From: Lonsdalea britannica
GTDB lineage: Bacteria; Pseudomonadota; Gammaproteobacteria; Enterobacterales; Enterobacteriaceae
Assembly (NCBI RefSeq): GCF_946477055.1
Contig: NZ_CAMKXG010000020.1
Span: forward strand, 1 to 23,666
DNA: 23,666 bases
Direction: 5' to 3'
Below the pieces are notes generated by a model. The model did no database searches. It was not told where the DNA came from and saw nothing but the letters and a program-made list of their open reading frames with translations. Position 1 is the first letter of the stretch, and each line of letters begins with the position of its first letter. This document shows positions 1 to 11,045 of the stretch, piece after piece. A program made the translations under genes and the position numbers.

Positions 1-1190
1 ACAATGCGGCCTTCGGGCGTGAAGACGTACATTTCGTCTGGAAACAAATCCGACTTCACGCTTTCGATAAATTCAAATGAACTGCCAGCGCTTTGCTGCA
101 GCTCCATCAGGCTTTGCATCCAGCGGCGCGCACGGACCTGTGCGGTCGTGCTGCTTTCGCCTTCTTTATAGGCCCAGTGTGCGGCCACACCCATCTCAGC
201 CATCTGATCCATATCTTCCGTACGGATCTGTACTTCAACGGGGACGCCGTGCGGCCCGATTAAAGAGGTATGCAAAGATTGATAGCCGTTGGCTTTTGGG
301 ATGGCGATATAGTCTTTAACGCGACCGGGGCGCGGTTTGTACAGGCCGTGAACCTGGCCCAGCACACGGTAGCAGGTATCCAAATCACGGACGATCACCC
401 GAAAAGCGTAGATATCCATAATGGAATGAAAACGCTGTTCTTTCAGGTGCATCTTGCAATAAATGGAGTAGAGGTGTTTTTCCCGGCCGCCGACGCGACA
501 GGGGATACCGGCTTCCAGCAAACGCCCTTCGATTTCCGAGAGGATCTTCTGAATCATCTCTTTACGGTTGCCGCGCGCGGCTTTCACCACTTCTTTAATG
601 ACGCGGTAACGGTTCGGATAGAGCGCTTCAAACCCCAGCTCTTCCAGTTCGGTTTTCAGGTGGTGAATACCGAGCCGATGAGCCAGCGGGCTGTAGATTT
701 CCAGCGTTTCCCGGGCGATGCGACGGCGTTTATCCGGCCTTAGCGCCCCCAGCGTCCGCATATTGTGGGTACGGTCGGCTAGCTTGATCAGGATGACGCG
801 GATGTCTTGCACCATCGCCATGATCATTTTGCGAAAGTTTTCTGCCTGCGCTTCTTTCTTGTCGCGAAATTTCAGCTTATCCAGCTTGGAAACACCTTCC
901 ACCAGCTCGGCAACGCTTTTGCCGAACAGCTGTTCCATATCCTGGTAGGTGGCGGGCGTATCTTCGATCACGTCATGCAGTAGCGCGGCCATGAGCGTTT
1001 CATAGTCGAGACGCATCTCAGCCAGAATGCAGGCTACAGCTACTGGATGGGTGATGTAGGGCTCGCCGCTGGAGCGAGTCTGTCCCTCGTGAGCATCACG
1101 TGCGACAAGGTAAGCCTGCCGGAGACGTTTTATCTGGTCTTCGGGCAGGTAATTCTGAATCAGCAGATTAAGGCTTTCAAACAGATACAA
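1..1190 (-). CDS. spoT: SpoT, bifunctional (p)ppGpp synthetase/hydrolase, N-terminal part (cut by window edge)
   Basis: SpoT hydrolyses (p)ppGpp to GDP/GTP plus pyrophosphate and weakly synthesises it, setting the stringent response to carbon, fatty-acid and phosphate starvation. Only about 396 of roughly 700 codons are present; the reading frame runs off position 1 in the stretch G-R-I(-V) where the TGS domain begins. Visible parts are the HD hydrolase domain with the metal-binding His72-Asp73 and following Glu76-Asp77 (LLHDVIEDT), and the synthetase-like domain containing the PGRVKDYIAIPK and NGYQSLHT segments. The start is a rare TTG (complement of 1188-1190), chosen because the protein then begins L-Y-L-F-E-S-L-N like E. 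coli SpoT, which also uses TTG. It lies 18 nt after the rpoZ stop in the gmk-rpoZ-spoT operon. Identification is secure; the C-terminal half is outside the window. Confidence 0.97.
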   Translation of the reverse strand, partial: MYLFESLNLLIQNYLPEDQIKRLRQAYLVARDAHEGQTRSSGEPYITHPVAVACILAEMRLDYETLMAALLHDVIEDTPATYQDMEQLFGKSVAELVEGVSKLDKLKFRDKKEAQAENFRKMIMAMVQDIRVILIKLADRTHNMRTLGALRPDKRRRIARETLEIYSPLAHRLGIHHLKTELEELGFEALYPNRYRVIKEVVKAARGNRKEMIQKILSEIEGRLLEAGIPCRVGGREKHLYSIYCKMHLKEQRFHSIMDIYAFRVIVRDLDTCYRVLGQVHGLYKPRPGRVKDYIAIPKANGYQSLHTSLIGPHGVPVEVQIRTEDMDQMAEMGVAAHWAYKEGESSTTAQVRARRWMQSLMELQQSAGSSFEFIESVKSDLFPDEMYVFTPEGRI

Positions 1191-1208
1191 GGGCGACTCG
1201 TGGTGTTA

Positions 1209-1484
1209 TTAGCGGCGACCTTCAGCAATTGCGGTGACCGCCTGAATTTCTGCGGCTTCCTGCTCCTGCTGCTCCTGACGTTCACGGGCGTCCAGAATCT
1301 GCGAAGTGATCAGACCTTCTTCGATCTCACGCAGTGCGATAACCGTGTACTTGTCGTTTTCTTCAGGAACCAGAGCATCTTTGCCCCCAACCTGGATCTG
1401 ACGGGCGCGACGGGCAGCGACCAACACCAGGTCAAAACGGTTACCAATTTTTTCTACAGCGTCTTGAACAGTTACGCGTGCCAT
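1209..1484 (-). CDS. rpoZ: RNA polymerase omega subunit
   Basis: The product is the 91-residue omega subunit, which binds the beta-prime subunit, helps core RNA polymerase assemble and forms part of a ppGpp-binding site on the enzyme. The sequence [20 protein letters not shown] through the C-terminal VTAIAEGRR is nearly identical to E. coli RpoZ. The ATG at 1484 is chosen over an upstream in-frame start at 1499 because it gives the family length and has GGAG nine bases upstream. It sits between gmk (56 nt upstream) and spoT (18 nt downstream), all on the minus strand, so the three are probably co-transcribed. The Gln/Glu-rich stretch near the C-terminus ([11 protein letters not shown]) is normal for the family. 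Confidence 0.98.
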   Translation of the reverse strand: MARVTVQDAVEKIGNRFDLVLVAARRARQIQVGGKDALVPEENDKYTVIALREIEEGLITSQILDARERQEQQEQEAAEIQAVTAIAEGRR

Positions 1485-1540
1485 AATGAGGTACTCCACA
1501 GGGAAATAAAAAAAGACTGGGCATGATACTGAATGTGCCG

Positions 1541-4173
<2,633 letters not shown>

Positions 4174-4509
4174 CGAAGAAGTTTATTTCTTCAGAAAGAG
4201 TTAAAGGGCCGTCATGAAAAAGCAAGTGAGATAACCAATAAATAATTTTATTAAAAGGGAATGCTGCTGATGAAAACGTAGGGGATTATTTTTATGGCCT
4301 CTAAATAAGATCGCAGCGCTTTTATTCACACATGAAAATTAGTGAATTAGACCATTATCCTTACAGAATAGATTAATTGACCTAATCATTTCATGAATGC
4401 CTCTGTCAATTAAGCGGTCAGATACGGCAATCTGTGGGGCGAGGATTGGGTTGCATAGCATTTATTACCGCATCTTGCTCAAAGATAATGAACTCCGAGG
4501 GGGGCTACG
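4174..4509. other. AT-rich ligB-eptB intergenic region with inverted repeats
   Basis: These 336 bases hold no convincing gene. Just after the ligB stop is a 6-bp hairpin (GAAGAA 4175-4180 / TTCTTC 4187-4192) without a T-run. Further on is a perfect 9-bp inverted repeat, TTAATTGAC (4373-4381) / GTCAATTAA (4405-4413), with the palindrome TTCATGAA (4390-4397) inside its loop. In E. coli eptB is controlled by sigma-E and the sRNA MgrR; I could not recognise a sigma-E promoter or a clear PmrA or PhoP box here. Confidence 0.5.
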
Positions 4510-6231
4510 GTGTCTGTTTACAGACGTGAGCCTCTGGAGCAGATTATAAGAATGAAAGTGTCGATGTCATTTTCCCAACCCAAAGTTTCCTGGATATTAG
4601 CTTTTTATATAGGCTTATTCCTGAATTTATCCGTTTATTACCGCCGTTTTGATTCGCTGGCTATTTTCGACCTGAAACATGCCACGCATTTTCTTTCTGC
4701 CGTGGCTGAGCTGCTGGCTTGCATTCTGTTTACTTTTTTCCTGATGAGGCTTATTTCTCTGGGGGGAAAAAAATGCTTTCGTATTCTGGCCTCGTTACTG
4801 ACATTAATTTCAGTGGCCGCCAGCTATTACATGACCTTTTTTAATGTGGTTATCGGCTACGGCATCATCGCTTCAGTCATGACAACAGACATCGATCTCT
4901 CTCGCGAGGTGATTGGCGTCAATTTCGTACTTTGGATGATACTTGTCAGCGTGCCGCCGCTGGCGATCATCTGGACAAGTCGTCTACATCAAACGTTGTT
5001 AGAACAGTTGAAAACACCGGGAATGCGTCTGCGAGCGGCGCTGGGTTTGGCGGTTATCGTCGCGCTAGTCTGGCTGCCTATGGATTATATGGGCAAGGTC
5101 AACGCTGACGCGGAGAAGGCGTCCAATCAGGATCTCCCCAGCTATGGCGGCGTAGTGGCTCACTCCTATCTGCCGTCGAACTGGTTGTCTGCCTTGGGAC
5201 TGTTCGCTTATGCCCATTACGATGAAAATCAGGACGCATCTTCCCTGTTTGATCCGAGTACTCATTTTAGCTATCAGGCGCCCAACGATATTAATGACAC
5301 CTACGTCGTATTTATCATTGGCGAGACGACGCGGTGGGATCATCTGGGGCTGTTAGGTTATTCGCGGGATACGACGCCTCAGCTGGATAAAGAAAAAAAC
5401 CTACTGGCGTTTCGCGGCCGCTCTTGCGACACCGCCACCAAGCTCTCCATGCGCTGCATGTTCGTGCGTGAAGGCGGGACCGAAGATAATCCCCAGCGGA
5501 CGCTGAAAGAGCACAATATTTTTTCTGTGATGAAAGGATTGGGATTCACCTCGGAGCTGTTCGCCATGCAAAGCGAGGTGTGGTTCTACAACAATATCCG
5601 GGCAGATAATTACTCCATCCGCGAGATGATCGCCTCTGAGAAACGCAACGATGGAAAATCCGTGGATGACATGCTGTTGGTGGATGAGATGAAGGCGTCA
5701 TTGGCGCGTTATACCAAAGGTAAACATCTGATCGTCCTGCATACCAAAGGGTCGCACTACCAGTATTCGATGCGTTACCCGCGCAGCTTCGCCCGCTATC
5801 AGCCGGAATGTATGAGCGTGGACGCCTCTTGTACCCGAGAGCAGCTTATCAACTCTTTCGACAACAGCATTCTCTACACGGATGCGTTTATTGAGCAGGT
5901 CATCGATCAGATGAGAGATAAGAAAGCGTTGGTGTTCTATTCTTCTGACCACGGCGAATCAATCGATGAGAACTCACACCTGCATGGAACGCCACGTCAT
6001 GTGGCGCCACCGGAGCAGTTTCGTTCGCCGATAATGATGTGGGCATCTGACAAGTTCCTGGCTGAGCCAGAACATCAGCAGGCTTTCGCTAATTTGAAGG
6101 CCAGAAAGGAGGCCGGTGAAATCCTGCGCCATGAGGAGATCTTCGATTCTGTGTTGGGATGTCTGGGTTATACCTCCCCAGATGGCGGCATCAATCAGAG
6201 CAACAACTGGTGTTCGAAACCGGTTCATTGA
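4510..6231 (+). CDS. eptB: Kdo2-lipid A phosphoethanolamine 7''-transferase EptB
   Basis: EptB is an inner-membrane enzyme with a periplasmic domain that moves phosphoethanolamine from phosphatidylethanolamine to the outer Kdo of LPS, lowering surface charge. About five membrane segments fill the first 190 residues (for example LAFYIGLFLNLSVYY and YYMTFFNVVIGYGIIASV). The sulfatase-like domain follows, with the metal-binding Glu272 and nucleophile Thr273 (GETTRWDH), SDHGES at 479-484 and HLHGTP at 490-495. Close similarity to E. coli EptB runs to SPDGGINQSNNWC near the end. Start: GTG 4510 has GAGG nine bases upstream and gives 573 residues; ATG 4552 gives 559 residues and matches the E. coli N-terminus in length but has a poorer ribosome site. 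As in E. coli it neighbours proK. Confidence 0.94.
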   Translation: MSVYRREPLEQIIRMKVSMSFSQPKVSWILAFYIGLFLNLSVYYRRFDSLAIFDLKHATHFLSAVAELLACILFTFFLMRLISLGGKKCFRILASLLTLISVAASYYMTFFNVVIGYGIIASVMTTDIDLSREVIGVNFVLWMILVSVPPLAIIWTSRLHQTLLEQLKTPGMRLRAALGLAVIVALVWLPMDYMGKVNADAEKASNQDLPSYGGVVAHSYLPSNWLSALGLFAYAHYDENQDASSLFDPSTHFSYQAPNDINDTYVVFIIGETTRWDHLGLLGYSRDTTPQLDKEKNLLAFRGRSCDTATKLSMRCMFVREGGTEDNPQRTLKEHNIFSVMKGLGFTSELFAMQSEVWFYNNIRADNYSIREMIASEKRNDGKSVDDMLLVDEMKASLARYTKGKHLIVLHTKGSHYQYSMRYPRSFARYQPECMSVDASCTREQLINSFDNSILYTDAFIEQVIDQMRDKKALVFYSSDHGESIDENSHLHGTPRHVAPPEQFRSPIMMWASDKFLAEPEHQQAFANLKARKEAGEILRHEEIFDSVLGCLGYTSPDGGINQSNNWCSKPVH

Positions 6232-6321
6232 TTAAAATCAATAAGATGCAGGTTCCGCTTTTTCCCGGAAATTGCGTCGCACACTTTGTCGCCAACTCCA
6301 AGGCCGTTTGTTAAAAAGGGA

Positions 6322-6350
6322 TTGACGCGTTATCAGGGGCGCAGTAATAT
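6322..6350 (+). promoter_or_regulatory. proK sigma-70 promoter
   Basis: TTGACG (6322-6327) and TAATAT (6345-6350) are separated by 17 nt, close to consensus. The -10 is followed directly by GCGCCCCGC, a GC-rich discriminator typical of stringently controlled stable-RNA promoters. The mature tRNA begins 13 nt after the -10. Confidence 0.85.
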
Positions 6351-6362
6351 GCGCCCCGCATT

Positions 6363-6439
<77 letters not shown>

Positions 6440-6447
6440 AATTCAAA

Positions 6448-6470
6448 GAAGACAATACCCGGTTGTCTTC
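6448..6470 (+). terminator. Perfect hairpin just downstream of proK
   Basis: GAAGACAA (6448-6455) pairs perfectly with TTGTCTTC (6463-6470) around a 7-nt loop. There is no T-run, so this is more likely a 3' processing or protective structure in the tRNA precursor than the terminator itself, which follows at 6477. Confidence 0.55.
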
Positions 6471-6476
6471 ATCAAG

Positions 6477-6504
6477 AAACCCGCTAACGACAGCGGGTTT
6501 TTTT
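6477..6504 (+). terminator. Intrinsic terminator of proK
   Basis: AAACCCGCT (6477-6485) pairs with AGCGGGTTT (6492-6500) around a 6-nt loop. The descending arm runs into a seven-T tract (6498-6504) and then more Ts. Confidence 0.9.
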
Positions 6505-6664
6505 GTTTTTGTCTCCTTCTGGCACAGGTGGTTCTCTATCTCCCGTTGCCGTCGCCATTCATTCCTATGCAGCACCGGCCCGCGCTTCGGGTGCCAATAG
6601 GCAATGCCAGTTATTTCTGCCATGATGCTAGCCGTTTTTTCTCATTGAATATGTCCGACTTTTT

Positions 6665-7624
6665 ATGAGCCAGATAAAAGACACGCTGGAAAACCGGCAA
6701 ACCGGAATTTATTTTTTGAGCATGGTCGCGGCGGCGGTCATTGCTGCGTTCTGGCCGACGGTGTCGGGCGTGGTGGTGGTGCTCAACCCGGCGTTGGCAT
6801 TCATGTTGTTCGTCACCTTTTTGTCGCTGCCGCTGGGGAAGATGCTTTATGCCTTTCGCCATGTGCGCTTCCTGCTGGCTCTGTTTATCGCCAATTTTGT
6901 CGCCATTCCTGCGTTAGTGGCGTTGTTGTTAATGCTATTCCCGTTGCCGCCAGTGGTGGCCTATGGGGTCGCGATGGTGTTGCTATGTCCCTGCATCGAT
7001 TACGTGGTGACGTTTTGTCAGCAGGGTCAGGCGGACTCCCGTCTGTTGCTTGCCGCAACGCCGCTATTGCTGCTTTTGCAGATGTTGCTGTTGCCGCTGT
7101 ATTTGGGCCTGTTGTTCGATACGGCGCAGAGCATCAGCATCGCGCCTTTCCTGCATGCTTTTATCACCATGATTGCCATTCCGCTGCTGTTGGCATGGAT
7201 CTTCCAACGCTGGAGTCAGGCGTCCTCCGCGGGGCGGGTTATGACGCATTGGCTTGGATGTCTTCCCGTACCGGCGACGGCGCTAGTGTTGGCGGTGATT
7301 ACGGCGTTTGTCGTACCGCAGCTAACGCAGTCGCGCGCGACTGCGCTGGCGGTGTTGCCCGTTTATGTCTTGTTCTCGGTTCTTGCGCCGCTGGTGGGCT
7401 GGGGCGTGGGGCGGCTCTTGACGTTGAATGCGGCGGCGGGAAGGGGCGTGGTGTTCAGCGCCGCGACGCGCAATTCACTGGTCATTTTGCCATTGGCGCT
7501 GGCGGTTCCCGGCGCGTTACCGCTGATGCCGGTCGTGGTGGTTACGCAGACGTTGGTCGAACTGATCGCCGAATTGATTTACGTTCGTTGGGCGCCGCGC
7601 CTGCGCTTTCACGCAGGCAAATGA
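6665..7624 (+). CDS. BASS/ACR3-superfamily transporter (arsenite-efflux-like)
   Basis: A 319-residue integral membrane protein with about ten hydrophobic segments, belonging to the bile acid:sodium symporter superfamily. The conserved Cys-Pro-Cys at 108-110 (LCPCIDYVVTF), RNS at 269-271 and TLVELIAELIY at 296-306 lie where ACR3 arsenite permeases carry their key cysteine, RNS loop and glutamate. It is usually annotated as an arsenic resistance protein. However, no arsR, arsC or other ars gene is nearby, so the true substrate is uncertain. ATG 6665 has no clear Shine-Dalgarno sequence. A five-codon frame (6651-6668, MSDFL) overlaps the start. The gene lies between proK and yhiN, 4 nt from the yhiN stop on the opposite strand. 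Confidence 0.85.
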   Translation: MSQIKDTLENRQTGIYFLSMVAAAVIAAFWPTVSGVVVVLNPALAFMLFVTFLSLPLGKMLYAFRHVRFLLALFIANFVAIPALVALLLMLFPLPPVVAYGVAMVLLCPCIDYVVTFCQQGQADSRLLLAATPLLLLLQMLLLPLYLGLLFDTAQSISIAPFLHAFITMIAIPLLLAWIFQRWSQASSAGRVMTHWLGCLPVPATALVLAVITAFVVPQLTQSRATALAVLPVYVLFSVLAPLVGWGVGRLLTLNAAAGRGVVFSAATRNSLVILPLALAVPGALPLMPVVVVTQTLVELIAELIYVRWAPRLRFHAGK

Positions 7625-7628
7625 ACCG

Positions 7629-8816
7629 TTACTTCCCTAAAGCCTGAGCGCAAGCCCAGGCTGAGCTCCAGGCCCACTGGAAGTTGTAACCGCCGAGCCA
7701 ACCTGTGACGTCCACGACTTCGCCGATGAAGTACAGCCCCGGCACCTTGCTGGCTTCCAGCGTTTTTGACGAAAGCTCGTGGGTGTCGACGCCACCCAGC
7801 GTCACTTCTGCCGTACGGTAGCCTTCGGTACCATTGGGCTGGACTTGCCACTGCTGTAGCGTGCTTTCTACCTGTGTTTGCTGCGGTTTTTGCAACTGCT
7901 TGAGCGTCACATCCGGCAACTGCCCCAGCGCCTGAAGACACTCCACCAGCCGTTTGGGTAACCACTGCGCCAGCGTATTTTTCAGACTCTGATTGGGGTG
8001 AGCGAGGCGTTCCGCATCAAGCAATGCGGTCAGATCGTGGTCGGGCAGTAGATTGATGGTGACGAATTCGCCCGGCTGCCAGTAGCTGGAAAGCTGAAGT
8101 ACTGCGGGACCAGACAGTCCGCGGTGGGTGAACAGGATATTCTCACGGAAGGTCACGCCGTTTTCCGCTTCGATGAGAGACGGGACTGAGACGCCGGACA
8201 GCGTTTGCAACTGTTCTAGCAACGGTTTGTGCAGCGTAAAGGGCACCAGCGCCGCACGGGTAGGCAGCACGTTGATGGAGAACTGCTGCGCAAGCTGATA
8301 ACCGAAGGGCGTGGCGCCGAGTCCGGGCATCGACAGGCCGCCGGTCGCGATCACCAGCTCCGGGCTCTGAATCGCACCGTTGTTCAAGCGGATCGTAAAC
8401 ACATCGCGCTTTTCCACTTCCAGCACTTCACTGCGCAATCGCAGCGTGACCTGACCCTGCTCACACTCTTTCAGCAGCATATCGGTGATTTGCTGAGCGG
8501 AGTCATCGCAAAACAATTGCCCGAGGGTTTTTTCGTGATAGGCGATACCGTGGCGATTAACCAGATCGATAAAGTCCCACTGGGTGTAGCGCGCCAGAGC
8601 GGACTTGCAGAAATGCGGGTTTTGAGACAGGTAAGCGCCTGGCTCTGCATACAGGTTGGTGAAGTTGCAGCGCCCGCCCCCGGACATCAAAATTTTGCGG
8701 CCCGGTTTTTTACCATTGTCCACGAGCAGCACCCGCAGGCCTTTCTGTCCCGCCTGCGCCGCGCAGAAAAGTCCTGCCGCGCCTGCGCCAATTACGACTA
8801 CATCATAATGTTCCAC
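7629..8816 (-). CDS. yhiN: YhiN/HI0933-family FAD-dependent oxidoreductase
   Basis: A 395-residue cytoplasmic flavoprotein of the HI0933 (aminoacetone oxidase-like) family whose physiological substrate is unknown. It starts MEHYDVVVIGAGAAGLF, with the dinucleotide-binding GAGAAG at 10-15. The family signature SGGGRCNFTN follows, and the C-terminal FAD contact region is GLYFIGEVVDVTGWLGGYNFQ. GTG 8816 is preferred over a TTG at 8834. It has GGGGAG 8 nt upstream, and the protein then starts two residues before the Rossmann strand as in E. coli YhiN. Next to pitA (divergent) it keeps the E. coli yhiN-pitA-uspB-uspA order. Confidence 0.9.
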   Translation of the reverse strand: MEHYDVVVIGAGAAGLFCAAQAGQKGLRVLLVDNGKKPGRKILMSGGGRCNFTNLYAEPGAYLSQNPHFCKSALARYTQWDFIDLVNRHGIAYHEKTLGQLFCDDSAQQITDMLLKECEQGQVTLRLRSEVLEVEKRDVFTIRLNNGAIQSPELVIATGGLSMPGLGATPFGYQLAQQFSINVLPTRAALVPFTLHKPLLEQLQTLSGVSVPSLIEAENGVTFRENILFTHRGLSGPAVLQLSSYWQPGEFVTINLLPDHDLTALLDAERLAHPNQSLKNTLAQWLPKRLVECLQALGQLPDVTLKQLQKPQQTQVESTLQQWQVQPNGTEGYRTAEVTLGGVDTHELSSKTLEASKVPGLYFIGEVVDVTGWLGGYNFQWAWSSAWACAQALGK

Positions 8817-9089
8817 GTGCTTTGCTCCCCGCAATTCGTCAGGTTTCGGCCTGCGGCCGAATTGCCGTTCAGGGCGGCAGATTGTAGTGCTCGTCCTGTG
8901 ATCTGACCAGTGTTACAAATTGCAGAATTTCGTAATAAGGTCCAATTATCTGATTTTTATTGAATAAATTATTAGCTGAAGGATGATTGGGTTAAAATAA
9001 GTCAAAATAATGTCAGATTTTCCTTTTCCCAAGCCCCGCTTGTCGCCGATAATGCGCCGCGTTGATGACCACTATATGGCCTAACGCTT

Positions 9090-10595
9090 ATGCTACATTT
9101 ATTTGCCGGGATTGATTTCCACACCGGTCTGATGTTGATTTTGGCTTTGCTGTTTGTATTGTTTTACGAAGCTATTAACGGCTTTCACGATACTGCCAAT
9201 GCTGTTGCCACCGTTATTTATACTCGTGCCATGCGCGCCCAGCTCGCTGTGGTGATGGCGGGAATATTTAACTTCCTTGGGGTACTTCTGGGCGGATTGA
9301 GCGTTGCTTACGCCATCGTCCACCTGCTGCCTACCGATCTGCTGCTGAATGTCAGCTCTGCTCACGGCCTGGCTATGGTCTTTTCCATGCTGCTGGCTGC
9401 GATCATCTGGAACCTGGGGACCTGGTACTTCGGGTTGCCGGCGTCCAGCTCCCATACCCTGATCGGCTCTATTATCGGTATCGGTTTGACCAATGCTCTG
9501 CTGACGAATACGTCGGTCGTGGATGCGCTCAATATTCCGAAGATGGTCAGCATTTTCCTGTCGCTGATTCTGTCGCCGATTGTGGGCATGATCATCGCTG
9601 GGATGATGGTGTTCCTGCTGCGTCGCTACTGGAGCAACACCAAGAAAAGAAAACGGGTTCACCTCACGCCAGCCGAACGTGAGAAACAGGATGGCAAGCG
9701 CAAACCGCCGTTCTGGACGCGTACTGCCTTGATCCTGTCCGCCGTCGGCGTCAGTTTCTCTCACGGCGCCAATGATGGCCAGAAAGGCATCGGCCTGATT
9801 ATGCTGGTGCTAATTGGCGTCGCGCCCGCAGGTTTTGTGCTGAACATGAATGCGTCGGGTTATGACATTAGCCGAACCCGTGATGCGGTCGTTAATCTGC
9901 AGGGGTACTACCTTGCGCATGGCGAAGCGCTGAAACATGTTATCGACCTGTCTTCACCGTTGATCCCGGCGCCGGAAAAAACCATTCCTGTCGAGGGTAA
10001 ACCGGATTTCCATTGTGATAGCTCACGCGTGATGCTGGCGATCGATCACTCTTTAGGATTGCTGAACAATCTGAAAGACTACAGCGAGTTGTCTAGCGAC
10101 GACCGTGGTCAGGTTCGCCGTCTGCTGATGTGTATTTCCGATACCATGGACCGCATCATCAAGCTGCCGGAAACGAACACCGAAGACAAACGCCTGCTGA
10201 CCAATCTGCGTACCGATTTGCTGCATACCGTTGAGTATGCGCCGCTGTGGATTATCGTCGCTGTGGCATTGGCTCTGTCTCTGGGAACCATGGTGGGATG
10301 GAAACGTGTTGCCGTTACGATCGGTGAGAAGATTGGTAAGAAAGGGATGACCTACGCTCAGGGCGTCTCGGCTCAGGTCACGGCCGCGCTCTCGATTGGG
10401 GTCGCCAGCTATACCGGAATGCCGGTGTCCACTACGCATGTACTCTCCTCCGCAGTGGCGGGGACGATGATCGTAGATGGTGGCGGTGTCCAGAGTAAGA
10501 CGGTGAAAAGCATCCTGCTGGCTTGGATCTTTACGCTGCCGGTCTCGCTGGTACTGTCCGGCGTGCTGTATTGGTTGACGCTGAAGCTGATCTAA
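9090..10595 (+). CDS. pitA: Low-affinity inorganic phosphate transporter PitA
   Basis: PitA imports inorganic phosphate as a neutral metal-phosphate complex (Mg, Zn, Ca) with protons, across the inner membrane. The protein has 501 residues (499 in E. coli). Both halves of the internally duplicated PHO4 fold are visible: GFHDTANA at 31-38 with GLPASSSHT at 115-123, and [10 protein letters not shown] from 224 with GMPVSTTHV near the C-terminus. A long hydrophilic loop at about 255-385 separates the halves and is the least conserved part. Membrane segments fill the rest. The start ATG 9090 matches MLHLFAG of the family, though its ribosome site is weak. It ends in its own intrinsic terminator. 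Confidence 0.97.
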   Translation: MLHLFAGIDFHTGLMLILALLFVLFYEAINGFHDTANAVATVIYTRAMRAQLAVVMAGIFNFLGVLLGGLSVAYAIVHLLPTDLLLNVSSAHGLAMVFSMLLAAIIWNLGTWYFGLPASSSHTLIGSIIGIGLTNALLTNTSVVDALNIPKMVSIFLSLILSPIVGMIIAGMMVFLLRRYWSNTKKRKRVHLTPAEREKQDGKRKPPFWTRTALILSAVGVSFSHGANDGQKGIGLIMLVLIGVAPAGFVLNMNASGYDISRTRDAVVNLQGYYLAHGEALKHVIDLSSPLIPAPEKTIPVEGKPDFHCDSSRVMLAIDHSLGLLNNLKDYSELSSDDRGQVRRLLMCISDTMDRIIKLPETNTEDKRLLTNLRTDLLHTVEYAPLWIIVAVALALSLGTMVGWKRVAVTIGEKIGKKGMTYAQGVSAQVTAALSIGVASYTGMPVSTTHVLSSAVAGTMIVDGGGVQSKTVKSILLAWIFTLPVSLVLSGVLYWLTLKLI

Positions 10596-10626
10596 AGCTG
10601 AACGACAGCAATACGTACGATAAAAA

Positions 10627-10648
10627 GGCGACCTCAGGTCGCCTTTTT
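10627..10648 (+). terminator. pitA intrinsic terminator
   Basis: GGCGACC (10627-10633) pairs with GGTCGCC (10637-10643) around a TCA loop, followed by five Ts. Five As precede the stem, so it could also act on minus-strand transcripts coming from uspB. Confidence 0.93.
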
Positions 10649-10706
10649 ATATGGGTGGCATTCCAGGAAATATCGACCGCGATGCCCCTCAAACGCTTGC
10701 GAATCT

Positions 10707-11045
10707 TTAGTGCCAAACGAGTAGGGCGATAAGGCTCACGACGACCAGTCCGCACAACGCGGATGTGAGCAGGAACTGCCCGCGAACGCGTTCACAGCGA
10801 CGGATGAATTCGGGGTCGTGGTGGTCGAGATAGCGTTGGCTGTAGATGTAGCGAACAAGCCTCAGCTGCTTGCTGGGCTGGCCGTGAGCGGTGAAGAAAC
10901 CGCGTCCATCCACGTACTGATATAGCAGCGGATCGCAGTCTCGCAATACCAGCAGCAGCACTCGCAAAGAAGAGTAATAACGCGCCATATTGATGACGCA
11001 GATGATGCATAAAGCCCAGAAAAGCGCAAACGTGCTGATTACCAT
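10707..11045 (-). CDS. uspB: Universal stress protein B
   Basis: A 112-residue inner-membrane protein; in E. coli UspB is sigma-S dependent and needed for ethanol resistance in stationary phase. It has a membrane segment at each end ([20 protein letters not shown] and [19 protein letters not shown]). The soluble middle is highly conserved ([40 protein letters not shown]). It is not related in sequence to the UspA fold. ATG 11045 has GGGAGGGGAG immediately upstream. It is divergent from uspA, as in E. coli. Its stop lies 59 nt past the pitA terminator, and the two genes converge. Confidence 0.95.
   Translation of the reverse strand: MVISTFALFWALCIICVINMARYYSSLRVLLLVLRDCDPLLYQYVDGRGFFTAHGQPSKQLRLVRYIYSQRYLDHHDPEFIRRCERVRGQFLLTSALCGLVVVSLIALLVWH

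Noticed and set aside
4373..4395. PmrA (BasR) box before eptB
   Set aside because: TTAAT-N5-TAATC looks similar, but the second half-site does not fit the CTTAAT consensus.
6651..6668. Five-codon frame MSDFL overlapping the ACR3-like start as a coupling leader
   Set aside because: It has no Shine-Dalgarno of its own, so translational coupling is unsupported.
7390..7397. Chi-like octamer GCTGGTGG
   Set aside because: Present as a perfect match, but such octamers are frequent in enterobacterial coding DNA and I did not count them, so no special role is claimed.
6985..7647. 220-codon plus-strand frame inside the ACR3-like gene in another frame
   Set aside because: Cys/Arg/Gly-rich composition and full overlap with a recognisable gene show that it is a frame artefact of GC-rich DNA.
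9099..9764. 221-codon minus-strand frame opposite pitA
   Set aside because: Hydrophilic antisense shadow of pitA, rich in Gln, His and Arg, with no domain.
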